Shown in pieces: positions 24,071-32,832 of a stretch of 44,033 nt of DNA. Source of the stretch: RGIG1934 sp045122895 (GTDB taxonomy: Bacteria; Bacillota; Clostridia; Lachnospirales; Lachnospiraceae); contig JBGVIE010000038.1 of the NCBI GenBank assembly GCA_045122895.1, forward strand, positions 1-44,033. Reading direction: 5' to 3'. The position numbers and the translations under genes are program-made. Within the stretch, counting starts at the first letter, position 1. Every line of letters starts with the position of its first letter. Under the pieces are notes generated by a model. That model searched no databases. It saw only the letters and a list, made by a program, of their open reading frames with translations, and was not told the origin of the DNA.

Positions 24071-25327
24071 GTGAGGAAAAAACTATTTACAGTAGGGTTA
24101 TCGGTGGTTATGGCATGCTCTATGATTACAGGCTGTGCCAGTGGTGCGAAAAAGAACGAAAAGAGGGTGATTACTGACAAGAAAGAGTCCTCTAAGGATG
24201 TAACGCTGACTGTTTGGTCTGGTGAGGAGGATAAAGAACTTATTAAAACAGTGGCTGACAATTTTGCAAAAGAACATTCATCAGAAGCCAATATTACAAT
24301 TGAGTGGGCAGCGATGGAGGACGATGAATGTAGGAATAACGTGTTAAGCGATGTCCTTAATGCACCAGATGTGTATTCCACAACAGATGGCGACATTAGA
24401 ATTCTTGCGGCAGGTGGTGCGGCAGCACAAGTTGAGAATGCAGATGAGGTAATAAAAGCCAATATTGAGGCATCGACAGCAGCTATGACAGAGAATGATA
24501 AGTTGTATGCTTACCCTTCGACAGCAGATAACAGTTATTTTATGTACTATAACAAGAAATACTTTACAGAGGATGATGTGAAGAGCCTTGACACTATGCT
24601 TGATGTGGCAGCAAAGGCTAATAAGAAGGTTGCAATGGACTGGAGTTCGGGCTGGTATTTGTATTCATTCTTTAGCCAGACAGGACTTACACTTGGTCTT
24701 AATGAAGACGGTGTGACCAATTATTGTACATGGAATTCGAAGGATGGAGATATCAAAGGAATTGATGTGGCGCAGGCAATGGCAAAAATTGCCAAACACA
24801 AAGGATTTGTATCAGAGGGGCAGAGCAAGTGGCTTGAGGATATAGTAAGCGGAGATGTTATTGCTTTTGTGAGTGGTGTCTGGGATGAAGCGGCAGTATC
24901 AAAGGCGTGGGGGAGTGATTATGGAGCAGTAAAGCTTCCTACATACAAGTGTGCAGGAAAGGATGTGCAGATGGGAAGTTTCTTTGGATATAAGTGTATA
25001 GGTGTTAATCCATATTCTGACAATGTTGAATGGGCACAGAAGTTTGCACAGTATCTTACAAACGAAGAGAACCAACAGTTAAGATTTAAGATGAGAGGTC
25101 AGGGACCATCAAACATTAATGCAGGAGCAACAGATGAGATAAAAAAAGCAACTGCTATTCAGGCTGTTTTAGAACAGGCACAGTATTCACAGATGCAGAG
25201 AGTGGGAGGAAATTACTGGGCAGCAGCAGTTAATTATGCACAGGCCCTGCTCGATGGAAAGACATCTAATTTACAGAAACTATTAGATACAACCGTAGAG
25301 GCGATAACTGCTTCAACAGTACAGTAG
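24071..25327 (+). CDS. Extracellular sugar-type solute-binding lipoprotein (ABC family 1)
   Basis: This lipoprotein of about 418 residues has the signal MRKKLFTVGLSVVMACSMITGC, with the lipobox Cys followed by a Ser/Gly/Lys linker. The mature part looks like carbohydrate-binding proteins of the CUT1/MalE class: LTVWSGEEDKELIKTVADNF, then YAYPSTADNSYFMYYNKKYF, and the C-terminal MGSFFGYKCIGVNPYSDNVEWAQKFAQYL. No ABC permease or ATPase gene accompanies it. Instead a chemoreceptor and an EIIC-EAL fusion follow within 19 and 30 bases. It therefore probably acts as the ligand-capturing part of a sensory unit, though a permease encoded elsewhere is possible. GTG 24071 is best spaced from AAAGGATG; ATG 24062 and 24065 are too close to it. 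Confidence 0.85.
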   Translation: MRKKLFTVGLSVVMACSMITGCASGAKKNEKRVITDKKESSKDVTLTVWSGEEDKELIKTVADNFAKEHSSEANITIEWAAMEDDECRNNVLSDVLNAPDVYSTTDGDIRILAAGGAAAQVENADEVIKANIEASTAAMTENDKLYAYPSTADNSYFMYYNKKYFTEDDVKSLDTMLDVAAKANKKVAMDWSSGWYLYSFFSQTGLTLGLNEDGVTNYCTWNSKDGDIKGIDVAQAMAKIAKHKGFVSEGQSKWLEDIVSGDVIAFVSGVWDEAAVSKAWGSDYGAVKLPTYKCAGKDVQMGSFFGYKCIGVNPYSDNVEWAQKFAQYLTNEENQQLRFKMRGQGPSNINAGATDEIKKATAIQAVLEQAQYSQMQRVGGNYWAAAVNYAQALLDGKTSNLQKLLDTTVEAITASTVQ

Positions 25328-25346
25328 GATGAAAGGAACTAATGAT

Positions 25347-27080
25347 ATGAAGAAAAAGAAAAAATCCACCATTAAATTATGGATATTTGCACCGATTGCC
25401 ATTATCAGCATTATGATGGTTGTGAGTGTGTCGATATCAGTAGTCAACTTAAAAAACGTAAATAATGAAGCTACGGAGATTGCAGATATATATCTTGAAG
25501 GGATATCTGTTCTTGGAGATATTCAAAGCGACGTAAAAGAGTTACATACAATGGCGCTATCACATATCGTGGCAACAGATTCAAATACAATGCTTAATTT
25601 GGTAGATTCGATTAAAGAGCAGGAACAAAATATTTATGACGAGTTGTCAGAGTACACAATGTATCTTGATAAGAATGACAACAAAACTTTTGATTCGGTA
25701 GTAGAAGCTTATGAGGGTACGAAGGAGGCAATCGCATCTATGATTGCTCTTAGTGCTAATACACAGAACATAGAGGCATTTGAAATCGCCAATACTACTC
25801 TTAAAGAGAAAATGGGTGATATGACAAAGTCTATCAATGTACTTGTGGAATCGGCAAAGAAGAACTCTGAAGCAGCAAAGGCAAATTTACAGTCAGCATA
25901 CAAGGTGTCTATGTTTACCAGTCTTGTGCTTGAAGCTGTATGTATAGTACTGGCTGTTACAGCATTTGTGATTATTACGGCTAAGGTTATTGTGAGAATG
26001 ACAAAGACCAAGAAAGAGTTGGAAGATATTATGAAGGATATCGATGACAGGCAGGGAGATCTTACAAGAAGAATTACCATATATGCCAACGATGAAGTTG
26101 GTGCACTTGCTTCAGGTATCAATGCTTTTATCGAAAGACTTCAGACTATTTTAAGTACGGTTACAGACAGCTCCAATAAGATGAACGATATCGCAGGAGA
26201 TGTTACGAAGAGTCTGGTTAAATCAAATGGTAGTGTAACAGAGCTGTCGGCAGTAACACAGGAACTTGCAGCTACAATGACAGAAGTTGGCAGAAATGCA
26301 GGCCTTATCAATGAAAATGCCAATGAAGTCAGTGGAGAAGTAAGTGAGATTGCTACTAAGTCTAGCGAAATAGATGACTATTCTAAGAAGATGAAAGAGC
26401 ATGCAGAACAGATGGAAACAACTGCCAAGACAAATCTTGAGAATACAAATAACAAGATTACAGAGCTTGTTAAGGTTCTTAATAAGACTATTGAAGAGAG
26501 TGAAAATGTTAAGCAGGTTAATGCCCTCACAGATAATATTCTCAATATCGCAAGTCAGACAACACTTCTTGCACTTAATGCTTCTATTGAGGCTGCAAGA
26601 GCAGGTGAGGCAGGCAAGGGCTTTGCCGTAGTTGCTACCGAGATAAGTACTCTTGCTACACAGAGTCAGGAGGCTGCAAATCATATTCAGGAGATTAACG
26701 GCATTGTTATTTCAGCAGTTGAGAATCTTGCATCACAGTCAAGAGGACTTGTATCGTATATTGAGAAGTCTATTTTACCAGACTTTGAAGCGTTTGTTGC
26801 TACAGGAGGAAAGTACAAGGAAAATGCATCATACATTGAAGAGGTAATGCAGGAATTCGTTGAAAAGACCGACAGGTTAAATGATTCAGTAGCAGAAATT
26901 GCAAACTCTATCGATTCAATCAGTCTTGCAATTGATGAAGGTGTAAATGGTGTATCCAGCACAGCGGAAAGCATGCAGACTCTCGCTATGGAAATCGATC
27001 AGGTGTCTAAGCAGATGGATGCAAACCAGAAGGTTGCGGGAACACTCAAGAAGGAAACAGAGATTTTTGTGAACTTATAA
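25347..27080 (+). CDS. Methyl-accepting chemotaxis protein
   Basis: This 577-residue chemoreceptor has a membrane segment at about 10-33 and an extracytoplasmic helical sensor at about 34-180, of four-helix-bundle type. A second membrane segment lies at about 183-208, followed by a HAMP-like linker with GDLTRRITIYANDEVGALASG. The long coiled signalling domain carries the canonical hairpin tip (LLALNASIEAARAGEAGKGFAVVA) that contacts CheA and CheW. It lies between the solute-binding lipoprotein and the EIIC-EAL gene on one transcript, so its ligand may be the loaded binding protein. No che genes are nearby. AAAGGA precedes ATG 25347; ATG 25329 is a possible alternative start. Confidence 0.93.
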   Translation: MKKKKKSTIKLWIFAPIAIISIMMVVSVSISVVNLKNVNNEATEIADIYLEGISVLGDIQSDVKELHTMALSHIVATDSNTMLNLVDSIKEQEQNIYDELSEYTMYLDKNDNKTFDSVVEAYEGTKEAIASMIALSANTQNIEAFEIANTTLKEKMGDMTKSINVLVESAKKNSEAAKANLQSAYKVSMFTSLVLEAVCIVLAVTAFVIITAKVIVRMTKTKKELEDIMKDIDDRQGDLTRRITIYANDEVGALASGINAFIERLQTILSTVTDSSNKMNDIAGDVTKSLVKSNGSVTELSAVTQELAATMTEVGRNAGLINENANEVSGEVSEIATKSSEIDDYSKKMKEHAEQMETTAKTNLENTNNKITELVKVLNKTIEESENVKQVNALTDNILNIASQTTLLALNASIEAARAGEAGKGFAVVATEISTLATQSQEAANHIQEINGIVISAVENLASQSRGLVSYIEKSILPDFEAFVATGGKYKENASYIEEVMQEFVEKTDRLNDSVAEIANSIDSISLAIDEGVNGVSSTAESMQTLAMEIDQVSKQMDANQKVAGTLKKETEIFVNL

Positions 27081-27110
27081 ATCATAGCGTCTGCGAATGA
27101 GGATTAATAT

Positions 27111-29195
27111 ATGAATGATAAAATAGTAAAGATTACACATTATATCAGGGAGAAGTTCTTTGCTACAGTTTTACGACATGCATTGTCTATGATGATTCCT
27201 GTTATTATTGCAGGTGGTCTGGCAAAGGCGATATTAAACATTCCTATTAATCAATATCAGGATTTTATAAATTCAACAGATATGCAGTGGCTTGTTAAGT
27301 TGCTTACTAATGTGGATAATGCCACATTTGGTATATTTTCTCTGGCGCTTGCGATATCTGTCAGCATAAGTTTTGCGATGGAGCTGAATGAATCGGCTGA
27401 TGTTATTGCTATGTATGGATTGACAGGAGCTTTGGCATTTGCCACTCAGTTTGTATTTGGAACTGATGATACACTTGCTTCTACAATTGGTGTGTCAGGT
27501 TGCTTTTCAGCGATTGTTAATTCGTATGTGGCATGTAAAGTGCATATGCTTATGAGAAAAAACAAACACCTTACATTGTATGGATTTACAATGAGGGTTG
27601 AAGGTGTGACAGCTACTGCTATAAGCTGTATTTTTCCTGTTATAGTTATAGGTCTGTTATTCTCTTTGATAAATGACGGTATTTATGCAGCTACCGGTAT
27701 TGTTAATTTGAATGAAGGATTTAGAGAACTTGTTTGTGGTTCGTTTAAGCTTTTTGATGATGCCTCCACATTTATTACGGGACTTATATATACATTGTTA
27801 CTTCATATATTGTGGTTTTTTGGAATGCACGGCAGTCATCTGCTTGAGCCGGTTGCATTGGATATTTTTGCATTCCGGGGAGAAGGACAGATTTTTTCTA
27901 AAGCCTTCTTTGATGTTTTTGTAGTTATGGGCGGATGCGGAACTACCATTTGTGTCCTTATATATATGATATTTCACGCAATAAAGAAAAAACAAAACAA
28001 CATAGCTGTACTTGCGGTGCCGACAGTGTTGTTTAACCTGAATGAATTGCTCAATTTTGGTATTCCAATCATTTTGAATCCTATATTGATGATTCCGTTC
28101 ATAATAACTCCGGTTATGTGTTATTGTGTTTCATATTGTGCAGTTGCATTAAATCTTGTTCCGACCATGGTGCGAGAAGTCACATGGACTACACCGGTGT
28201 TGCTTAGTGGCTATATTGCTACCGATTCCATAAGGGGAACTATATTGCAACTCGTGTGTATAGTAATCGGCATTGCCATATACGCTCCCTTTTTGAAGCT
28301 TAACAGGGAAACAGAAGATATGTATGCCAGAAAACAGCTTGGTGTTCTTATCGGTGAATTACAGGAAGCGGAAGACAGACATGAGCATCCAAAGTTTTTG
28401 ACGCGTTCTGATAAGACGGGTGTAACGTCGAGAATGTTGCTTAAGGATTTGGAAAAAGCTATTGAGAAAAAAGAGTTGTATATGTTGTTTCAACCACAGA
28501 TTACTGATGAAGGAAGATGTATGGGGGCAGAGGCGCTGCTTCGCTGGAAACATCCTGTATACGGGAACATATATCCACCGTTAATTGTGTACCTTGCAAA
28601 GGAAGGTAATCTTCTTGAAAAAGTAGAAGAACAGATTTTTGAGATTGCAACTGAAGCGATTGAAGAGACAGCAAAGGTATATGACGGACACTTCAAGATA
28701 TCTGTTAACATAACAGCGAGATCACTCTTGTGGGATATTGAAGCTTGTATAAAAGAGAAGATGCGCAAGCATAATGTTGAACCCGACAAATTGTGGATAG
28801 AGATTACAGAACAGGAAATGATTACTCATTCAGATATGGTTATCAACAAGATTAACAGGCTTAAGAAGGTTGGTCATGTACTGCTTATTGATGATTTTGG
28901 AATGGGACATACATCACTTCTGTATTTGCAGTCAAATTATTTTGATGTGGTTAAGTTAGATGGTTCTCTTGTTAAGAATCTTCTAAAGAATACTACTAAT
29001 CAGAAGATTGTAAAATCAGTTGTAGAACTGGCAGATACACTTGATGTAAAAGTTATAGCGGAGTATGTTGAAACAGAAGAACAGAGAGATTTGTTATCAA
29101 GTCTTGGATGCAAATGGTATCAGGGGTATCTGTACAGTAAGCCGGTTGAGCTTAAAGAGTTTATATATATTTTGTGTGAGTATAATAAAGAATAA
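27111..29195 (+). CDS. PTS EIIC (lactose/cellobiose type) fused to an EAL phosphodiesterase domain
   Basis: Residues 1-395 are a polytopic PTS EIIC domain of the CelB/ChbC class, with FFGMHGSHLLEP (His240) and NLNELLNFGIPIILNP (Glu312). These correspond to the conserved sugar-contacting His and Glu of the ChbC family. A linker (396-445) leads to a complete EAL domain (446-690). It has E474-A-L, N533 in SVNIT, E564 in IEITEQ, D594/D595 in DDFGMG, K615, E651 in AEYVE and Q671 in YQGYLY, so c-di-GMP hydrolysis is likely. No EIIA, EIIB or HPr genes are near, so transport by phosphotransfer is not evident. A role as a sugar-responsive membrane phosphodiesterase is my inference. It is the last gene of the sensory operon and is followed by a strong terminator. 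Confidence 0.92.
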   Translation: MNDKIVKITHYIREKFFATVLRHALSMMIPVIIAGGLAKAILNIPINQYQDFINSTDMQWLVKLLTNVDNATFGIFSLALAISVSISFAMELNESADVIAMYGLTGALAFATQFVFGTDDTLASTIGVSGCFSAIVNSYVACKVHMLMRKNKHLTLYGFTMRVEGVTATAISCIFPVIVIGLLFSLINDGIYAATGIVNLNEGFRELVCGSFKLFDDASTFITGLIYTLLLHILWFFGMHGSHLLEPVALDIFAFRGEGQIFSKAFFDVFVVMGGCGTTICVLIYMIFHAIKKKQNNIAVLAVPTVLFNLNELLNFGIPIILNPILMIPFIITPVMCYCVSYCAVALNLVPTMVREVTWTTPVLLSGYIATDSIRGTILQLVCIVIGIAIYAPFLKLNRETEDMYARKQLGVLIGELQEAEDRHEHPKFLTRSDKTGVTSRMLLKDLEKAIEKKELYMLFQPQITDEGRCMGAEALLRWKHPVYGNIYPPLIVYLAKEGNLLEKVEEQIFEIATEAIEETAKVYDGHFKISVNITARSLLWDIEACIKEKMRKHNVEPDKLWIEITEQEMITHSDMVINKINRLKKVGHVLLIDDFGMGHTSLLYLQSNYFDVVKLDGSLVKNLLKNTTNQKIVKSVVELADTLDVKVIAEYVETEEQRDLLSSLGCKWYQGYLYSKPVELKEFIYILCEYNKE

Positions 29196-29199
29196 CGAG

Positions 29200-29237
29200 A
29201 TAAGTACACATTATGAAACGATGTTTACTTATTTTTT
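29200..29237 (+). terminator. Intrinsic terminator of the sensory operon
   Basis: ATAAGTACACAT (29200-29211) pairs with ATGTTTACTTAT (29221-29232), 12 positions with one mismatch, and is followed directly by six T. Confidence 0.8.
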
Positions 29238-29248
29238 GTTGGAAGTTA

Positions 29249-29277
29249 CAGACAAATACACATATGTGTGATATAAT
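29249..29277 (+). promoter_or_regulatory. Promoter of galE with a 12-bp palindrome in the spacer
   Basis: CAGACA (29249-29254), a 17-base spacer and TATAAT (29272-29277) precede galE by about 30 bases. Inside the spacer is the perfect palindrome ACACATATGTGT (29258-29269), well placed for a repressor to block polymerase. The factor is unknown. Confidence 0.5.
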
Positions 29278-29306
29278 GTAGTATATGTATGAAAAGGAGA
29301 CTGGAT

Positions 29307-30335
29307 ATGAAGATTTTAGTTACAGGTGGAGCCGGATATATAGGCAGTCATACTTGTGTAGAGTTATTAAACGAAGGATATGAAGTAGTAATTGTAGATA
29401 ATTTATCTAATGCCAGTGAGAAGGCAGTTGATAGAATAGAACACATTTCAGGTAAGACGGTAAAGTTTTATGAGAATGATATAAGAGATTGCGAAGCTCT
29501 TAAGAGGATTTTTGAAGAGGAAGCAAAGAGTGGAGCCATTGAGGCGGTAATTCATTTTGCAGGGTTAAAGGCGGTTGGTGAATCAGTTGTAAAACCTCTT
29601 GAATATTATGAGAATAATATTGCGGGAACGCTTACGCTTTGTAATGTGATGAGAGAAAACGGATGTAAGAACATTATATTCTCTTCATCAGCAACGGTAT
29701 ATGGCGATCCGGCATTCGTACCGATTACAGAAGAGTGTCCAAAGGGTATCTGTACTAATCCTTACGGATGGACTAAATGGATGCTTGAACAGGTGCTTAC
29801 AGACTTTCATACATCAGACAGTGAGTGGAATGTTATTCTGCTTAGATATTTTAATCCAATCGGTGCACATAAGAGTGGAATGATTGGTGAGGATCCAAAG
29901 GGAATACCAAATAATCTTTTACCATATGTAGCACAGGTTGCAATCGGCAAGTTAGAATGTCTTGGCGTGTTTGGTGACGATTACGATACTCCAGATGGAA
30001 CAGGTGTCAGAGATTATATTCACGTAGTAGACCTTGCAAGAGGTCATGTCAAAGCCATAAAGAAGCTTGAGGACAAAGAAGGAGTTAGTGTATATAATCT
30101 TGGAACAGGGAATGGCTACAGTGTATTGCAGGTTGTGGCAGCCTTTGAAAAAGCATGTGGGCATAAGATTCCATATCAGATTAAACCGAGACGTGCAGGG
30201 GATATAGCTACATGTTACTGTGATCCATCAAAGGCAAAGAGAGAACTTTTATGGGAAGCAGAGTATGGCATTGAAGAGATGTGTGCAGATTCATGGAACT
30301 GGCAGAGCAAAAATCCTAACGGATATAATAGCTAA
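29307..30335 (+). CDS. galE: UDP-glucose 4-epimerase
   Basis: This 342-residue NAD-dependent SDR enzyme interconverts UDP-glucose and UDP-galactose, for galactose use and surface polysaccharide precursors. The NAD-binding motif is GGAGYIGS at the N-terminus. The catalytic elements are SSSATVYG (Ser/Thr) and YGWTK (Tyr-x-x-x-Lys), and RYFNPIGAH is family-typical. AAGGAG is seven bases before ATG 29307; an upstream ATG at 29289 lies before that site. A secreted Fn3 protein follows after 27 bases with no terminator, so the two are probably cotranscribed. Other gal genes are absent. Confidence 0.97.
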   Translation: MKILVTGGAGYIGSHTCVELLNEGYEVVIVDNLSNASEKAVDRIEHISGKTVKFYENDIRDCEALKRIFEEEAKSGAIEAVIHFAGLKAVGESVVKPLEYYENNIAGTLTLCNVMRENGCKNIIFSSSATVYGDPAFVPITEECPKGICTNPYGWTKWMLEQVLTDFHTSDSEWNVILLRYFNPIGAHKSGMIGEDPKGIPNNLLPYVAQVAIGKLECLGVFGDDYDTPDGTGVRDYIHVVDLARGHVKAIKKLEDKEGVSVYNLGTGNGYSVLQVVAAFEKACGHKIPYQIKPRRAGDIATCYCDPSKAKRELLWEAEYGIEEMCADSWNWQSKNPNGYNS

Positions 30336-30362
30336 TAAATTTTTTACAAAGGGGGAAACTTC

Positions 30363-32552
30363 ATGAGAAAGAAGATTCTAAAAACATTAATTGCTGCATC
30401 AGCAAGTATTATGCTTGCAGCACCACTTGCAATGGTTGAACCTGTTGCAATTACAGCGTATGCTGATGAACTGACAGATACACAGGAAAGTCAGGCGTAT
30501 GTTGAAAATGTTAATATCAATCAGGATTACGACTTGCAGGTTAGCGTTTCGGCGTACGGTAGGTATGCAAAAGTGTATGTTAATGACAAGCTGTGGGATA
30601 CTATAGAGTCGTACAGTGATGGTTATTATGACGAAGAGACTGGTGAGTATGTGTATAATAATGACTATTTTTCAGGTACAAGTTATCTTGGAAATATAGT
30701 ATATGGCAAGACATACAACATAAAGGTGATTGCATACGATAATAAAGATGTTGCATCAACTCCGGTAACTAAGACATTTAAGAAGGATTGGCCTAAGGTA
30801 AATTCAACAGGTACTTACACAACAAGCAGTTCAAACAATATGTTTGAACGTTATACAGGTTATGGTATGCGTGGTATTGAATATTATGTACAATATAGTG
30901 ATGGAACATACAAAGAGATTGAAGTATATCGCGCAACTAAGAAAAATGGAACATACAAGAAAATAGCCACAACTACTGCATGGGAAAACCTCTGGTTCTA
31001 TGATTATGATATTGAAGCAGGGAAAACATATTACTATAAATCAAGAATCAAGGTAAAAGACGGAAATAATACAGTGTATGGAAGTTATTCGAAAATTGTA
31101 TCGGATAAATATGAAAAATCACAGTGTTCATGTTATGTCAATCTTGATGAAAAGAAACATCCGGTTATAACAGTGGATACAAGAGGAGATGCTACATTCT
31201 ATGAGTTTTACAAATCAACAAAGCCAAATAAAGGCTTCAAAAAGGTAGCAACAAATACAACAGGAGAGTTTGTTGACAAAAAGGCAAAAGATGGTGAGAC
31301 ATATTACTACAAAGTAAAGCCTATATATTACAATCAGAAAACCGGAAAGAGTGAAGCTGGTGTTATTTCCAGAAAGCCTGCAGGTGTAAAGCTTATTGCT
31401 ACTCCTCTTAATGCAACATACAAGTACACATCAGCATCATCAGCAACCGTATCATGGGATAAAGTAAAAGGTTTTTCGAAATACGAAATCTATATGAAGA
31501 CAGATATTACAGGTGATGTGTATAAGAAGATTGGTACTACAAGTAAGAATTCATTTAAGATTAGCAAACTTAGTAAATTAAATAACTATTATGTTTATAT
31601 TAAGGGTGTAAAATCTGGAAAGACTACAAGCTTTATATCAGATTCAGTAAGTCTGTATGTATCTGACTTACGTCCTTGTAACGTAGAATCAAAGGTGATA
31701 TCTGCAACTGTAGGAAAGACATCTGCTACTGTTAAGTATAAGATTAAATGGGATTATGTTCCGGCTGCAAAGAAGATAGAGATCAGGGCATATGATAACA
31801 AGTTAGGAAAATCAGTAACTCTTAAAACATTCAAGAGTAATAAAGCTGGCTCCTATGTATATACTAAAGTGATTGACAGTAATGGCTCATCAAAATACAG
31901 CGATGTGCAAGTTGTAGGTGTGTATGGTGAAGATTATACAAGCACATATGTAAGTACATGGAATGATAATACACTTAAGAAAGTAACAGGAATAAAAGTT
32001 TCTAAGAAATCAGAGACAGTAGATAAGATAACATGGAAAAAGGTATCTAATGCGAACTACTATAACATAAATATTTACAGACAGGATGGAATGAGTGTAA
32101 GATCATACTCTGCAGATAAGAATTACATCGAAGTAGATTCACTCACACCTGGTGTTAAGTACAAATATACAGTTTCTGCAGTAAACAACAAGTATGGTTT
32201 ATACGGAGAAGCAGGTGAGAAGATGTATGCTCATAGTGTTAAGACCACTAAGATAACAGATATTAATAAGAACTGGGATAACTCGGTTAATGTAGTATTT
32301 GAAAATATCAAGTGTGCAAAGAGCTATAAGATTATGAGAGCTACATCCAGCAAGGGTAAATATACTGAAGTTGGTACATTCAAGGTAGATGACAATGCAT
32401 CAAAATGGAGTGATACATATAGTTTTACTGATAAGAAAGTTACAAAGGGTAAGACATATTATTATAAAGTAGTTCCAACTGTAGTCAATGATATTGGTCA
32501 GAAACAGAAGACATCTGATTCAGCAGTTAAATCAATTAAAGTAACACAGTAA
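30363..32552 (+). CDS. Secreted fibronectin type III repeat protein
   Basis: This 729-residue exported protein has a Sec signal peptide ending near AITAYADE (about residue 35). It contains no recognisable catalytic domain. The rest is a chain of Fn3-like modules, marked by recurrent pieces such as YYYKSRIKVKDG, YYYKVKPIYYNQ, VSWDKVKGFSKYEIY, ITWKKVSNANYYNI and YYYKVVPTVVND. Such chains serve as spacers or adhesins on clostridial surfaces. There is no LPXTG, SLH or choline-binding motif. AAAGGGGG precedes the ATG. It shares module style (KVxGxxxYxIY) with the large beta-helix protein at 8809 and the SGNH protein at 41449. A perfect terminator ends the gene. Confidence 0.85.
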   Translation: MRKKILKTLIAASASIMLAAPLAMVEPVAITAYADELTDTQESQAYVENVNINQDYDLQVSVSAYGRYAKVYVNDKLWDTIESYSDGYYDEETGEYVYNNDYFSGTSYLGNIVYGKTYNIKVIAYDNKDVASTPVTKTFKKDWPKVNSTGTYTTSSSNNMFERYTGYGMRGIEYYVQYSDGTYKEIEVYRATKKNGTYKKIATTTAWENLWFYDYDIEAGKTYYYKSRIKVKDGNNTVYGSYSKIVSDKYEKSQCSCYVNLDEKKHPVITVDTRGDATFYEFYKSTKPNKGFKKVATNTTGEFVDKKAKDGETYYYKVKPIYYNQKTGKSEAGVISRKPAGVKLIATPLNATYKYTSASSATVSWDKVKGFSKYEIYMKTDITGDVYKKIGTTSKNSFKISKLSKLNNYYVYIKGVKSGKTTSFISDSVSLYVSDLRPCNVESKVISATVGKTSATVKYKIKWDYVPAAKKIEIRAYDNKLGKSVTLKTFKSNKAGSYVYTKVIDSNGSSKYSDVQVVGVYGEDYTSTYVSTWNDNTLKKVTGIKVSKKSETVDKITWKKVSNANYYNINIYRQDGMSVRSYSADKNYIEVDSLTPGVKYKYTVSAVNNKYGLYGEAGEKMYAHSVKTTKITDINKNWDNSVNVVFENIKCAKSYKIMRATSSKGKYTEVGTFKVDDNASKWSDTYSFTDKKVTKGKTYYYKVVPTVVNDIGQKQKTSDSAVKSIKVTQ

Positions 32553-32560
32553 TAAAAAAA

Positions 32561-32606
32561 GCCCATAATAGTTTTACTTATAATTACACTATTATGGGCG
32601 ATTTTT
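32561..32606 (+). terminator. Intrinsic terminator after the Fn3 protein
   Basis: GCCCATAATAG (32561-32571) pairs perfectly with CTATTATGGGC (32589-32599) and is followed by GATTTTTG. The A-run before the stem may let it act on the other strand too. Confidence 0.85.
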
Positions 32607-32656
32607 GTTTTGTTAAGAAAAATATTATTGATATTTTTTTTTTTTTTTTAATATAC

Positions 32657-32685
32657 TTGACTATATGATTACTTAATGATACAAT
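32657..32685 (+). promoter_or_regulatory. Strong promoter of the riboswitch-bacteriocin transcript
   Basis: TTGACT (32657-32662), a 17-base spacer and TACAAT (32680-32685) form a near-consensus sigma-A promoter. Transcription should start near 32692, some 30 bases before the riboswitch aptamer. Confidence 0.75.
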
Positions 32686-32721
32686 GCACAAGGATGAAAA
32701 ATGACTTTATTATTATTATAT

Positions 32722-32803
32722 ATATTTGGGCAAACTTTTAGAAATGAAAGGACGCAAAGCTAGAAGTCTAAAGTACCTATAGGTACTATGATGGTTCGGT
32801 TGC
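32722..32803 (+). promoter_or_regulatory. Cyclic di-GMP-I (GEMM-I) riboswitch aptamer
   Basis: The core matches the GEMM-I consensus in order. GGGCAAAC (32728-32735) is followed by a stem capped by a GAAA tetraloop (32741-32744; CTTTTA/TGAAAG arms), then GGACGCAAAGC (32750-32760). Next come CTAAA (32768-32772) and a hairpin AGTACC-TATA-GGTACT. TATG and GGTT (to about 32796) close the core. CTAA and TATG on either side of that hairpin form the tetraloop receptor typical of this class. Both conserved CAAA/GCAAAGC blocks are intact, so ligand binding is likely. A terminator begins in the 3' edge of the aptamer. The nearest gene downstream is the bacteriocin-like peptide at 33001. Confidence 0.9.
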
Positions 32804-32832
32804 AGTGATAAATTATCATTGCAACCTTTTTT
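32798..32832 (+). terminator. Riboswitch expression-platform terminator
   Basis: GGTTGCAGTGATA (32798-32810) pairs with TATCATTGCAACC (32814-32826), 13 pairs with one G-T, followed by six T. Its 5' arm starts inside the aptamer's 3' strand, so c-di-GMP binding and termination are probably coupled. AGTGATAAA (32804-32812) could instead pair with TTTATTATT upstream (32706-32714), which would make binding antiterminate, but the direction is not certain from sequence. Confidence 0.85.

Noticed and set aside
24071..25327. Interpretation as a standard ABC sugar importer operon
   Set aside because: No permease or ATPase gene follows; the adjacent genes are a chemoreceptor and an EIIC-EAL fusion.
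27111..29195. Interpretation as an ordinary cellobiose PTS permease
   Set aside because: The C-terminal 245 residues are a complete EAL domain, and no EIIA, EIIB or hydrolase genes are nearby.
32703..32769. Short leader-peptide frames across the c-di-GMP riboswitch
   Set aside because: They run through the conserved aptamer, which explains the sequence better; no conserved peptide character is visible.
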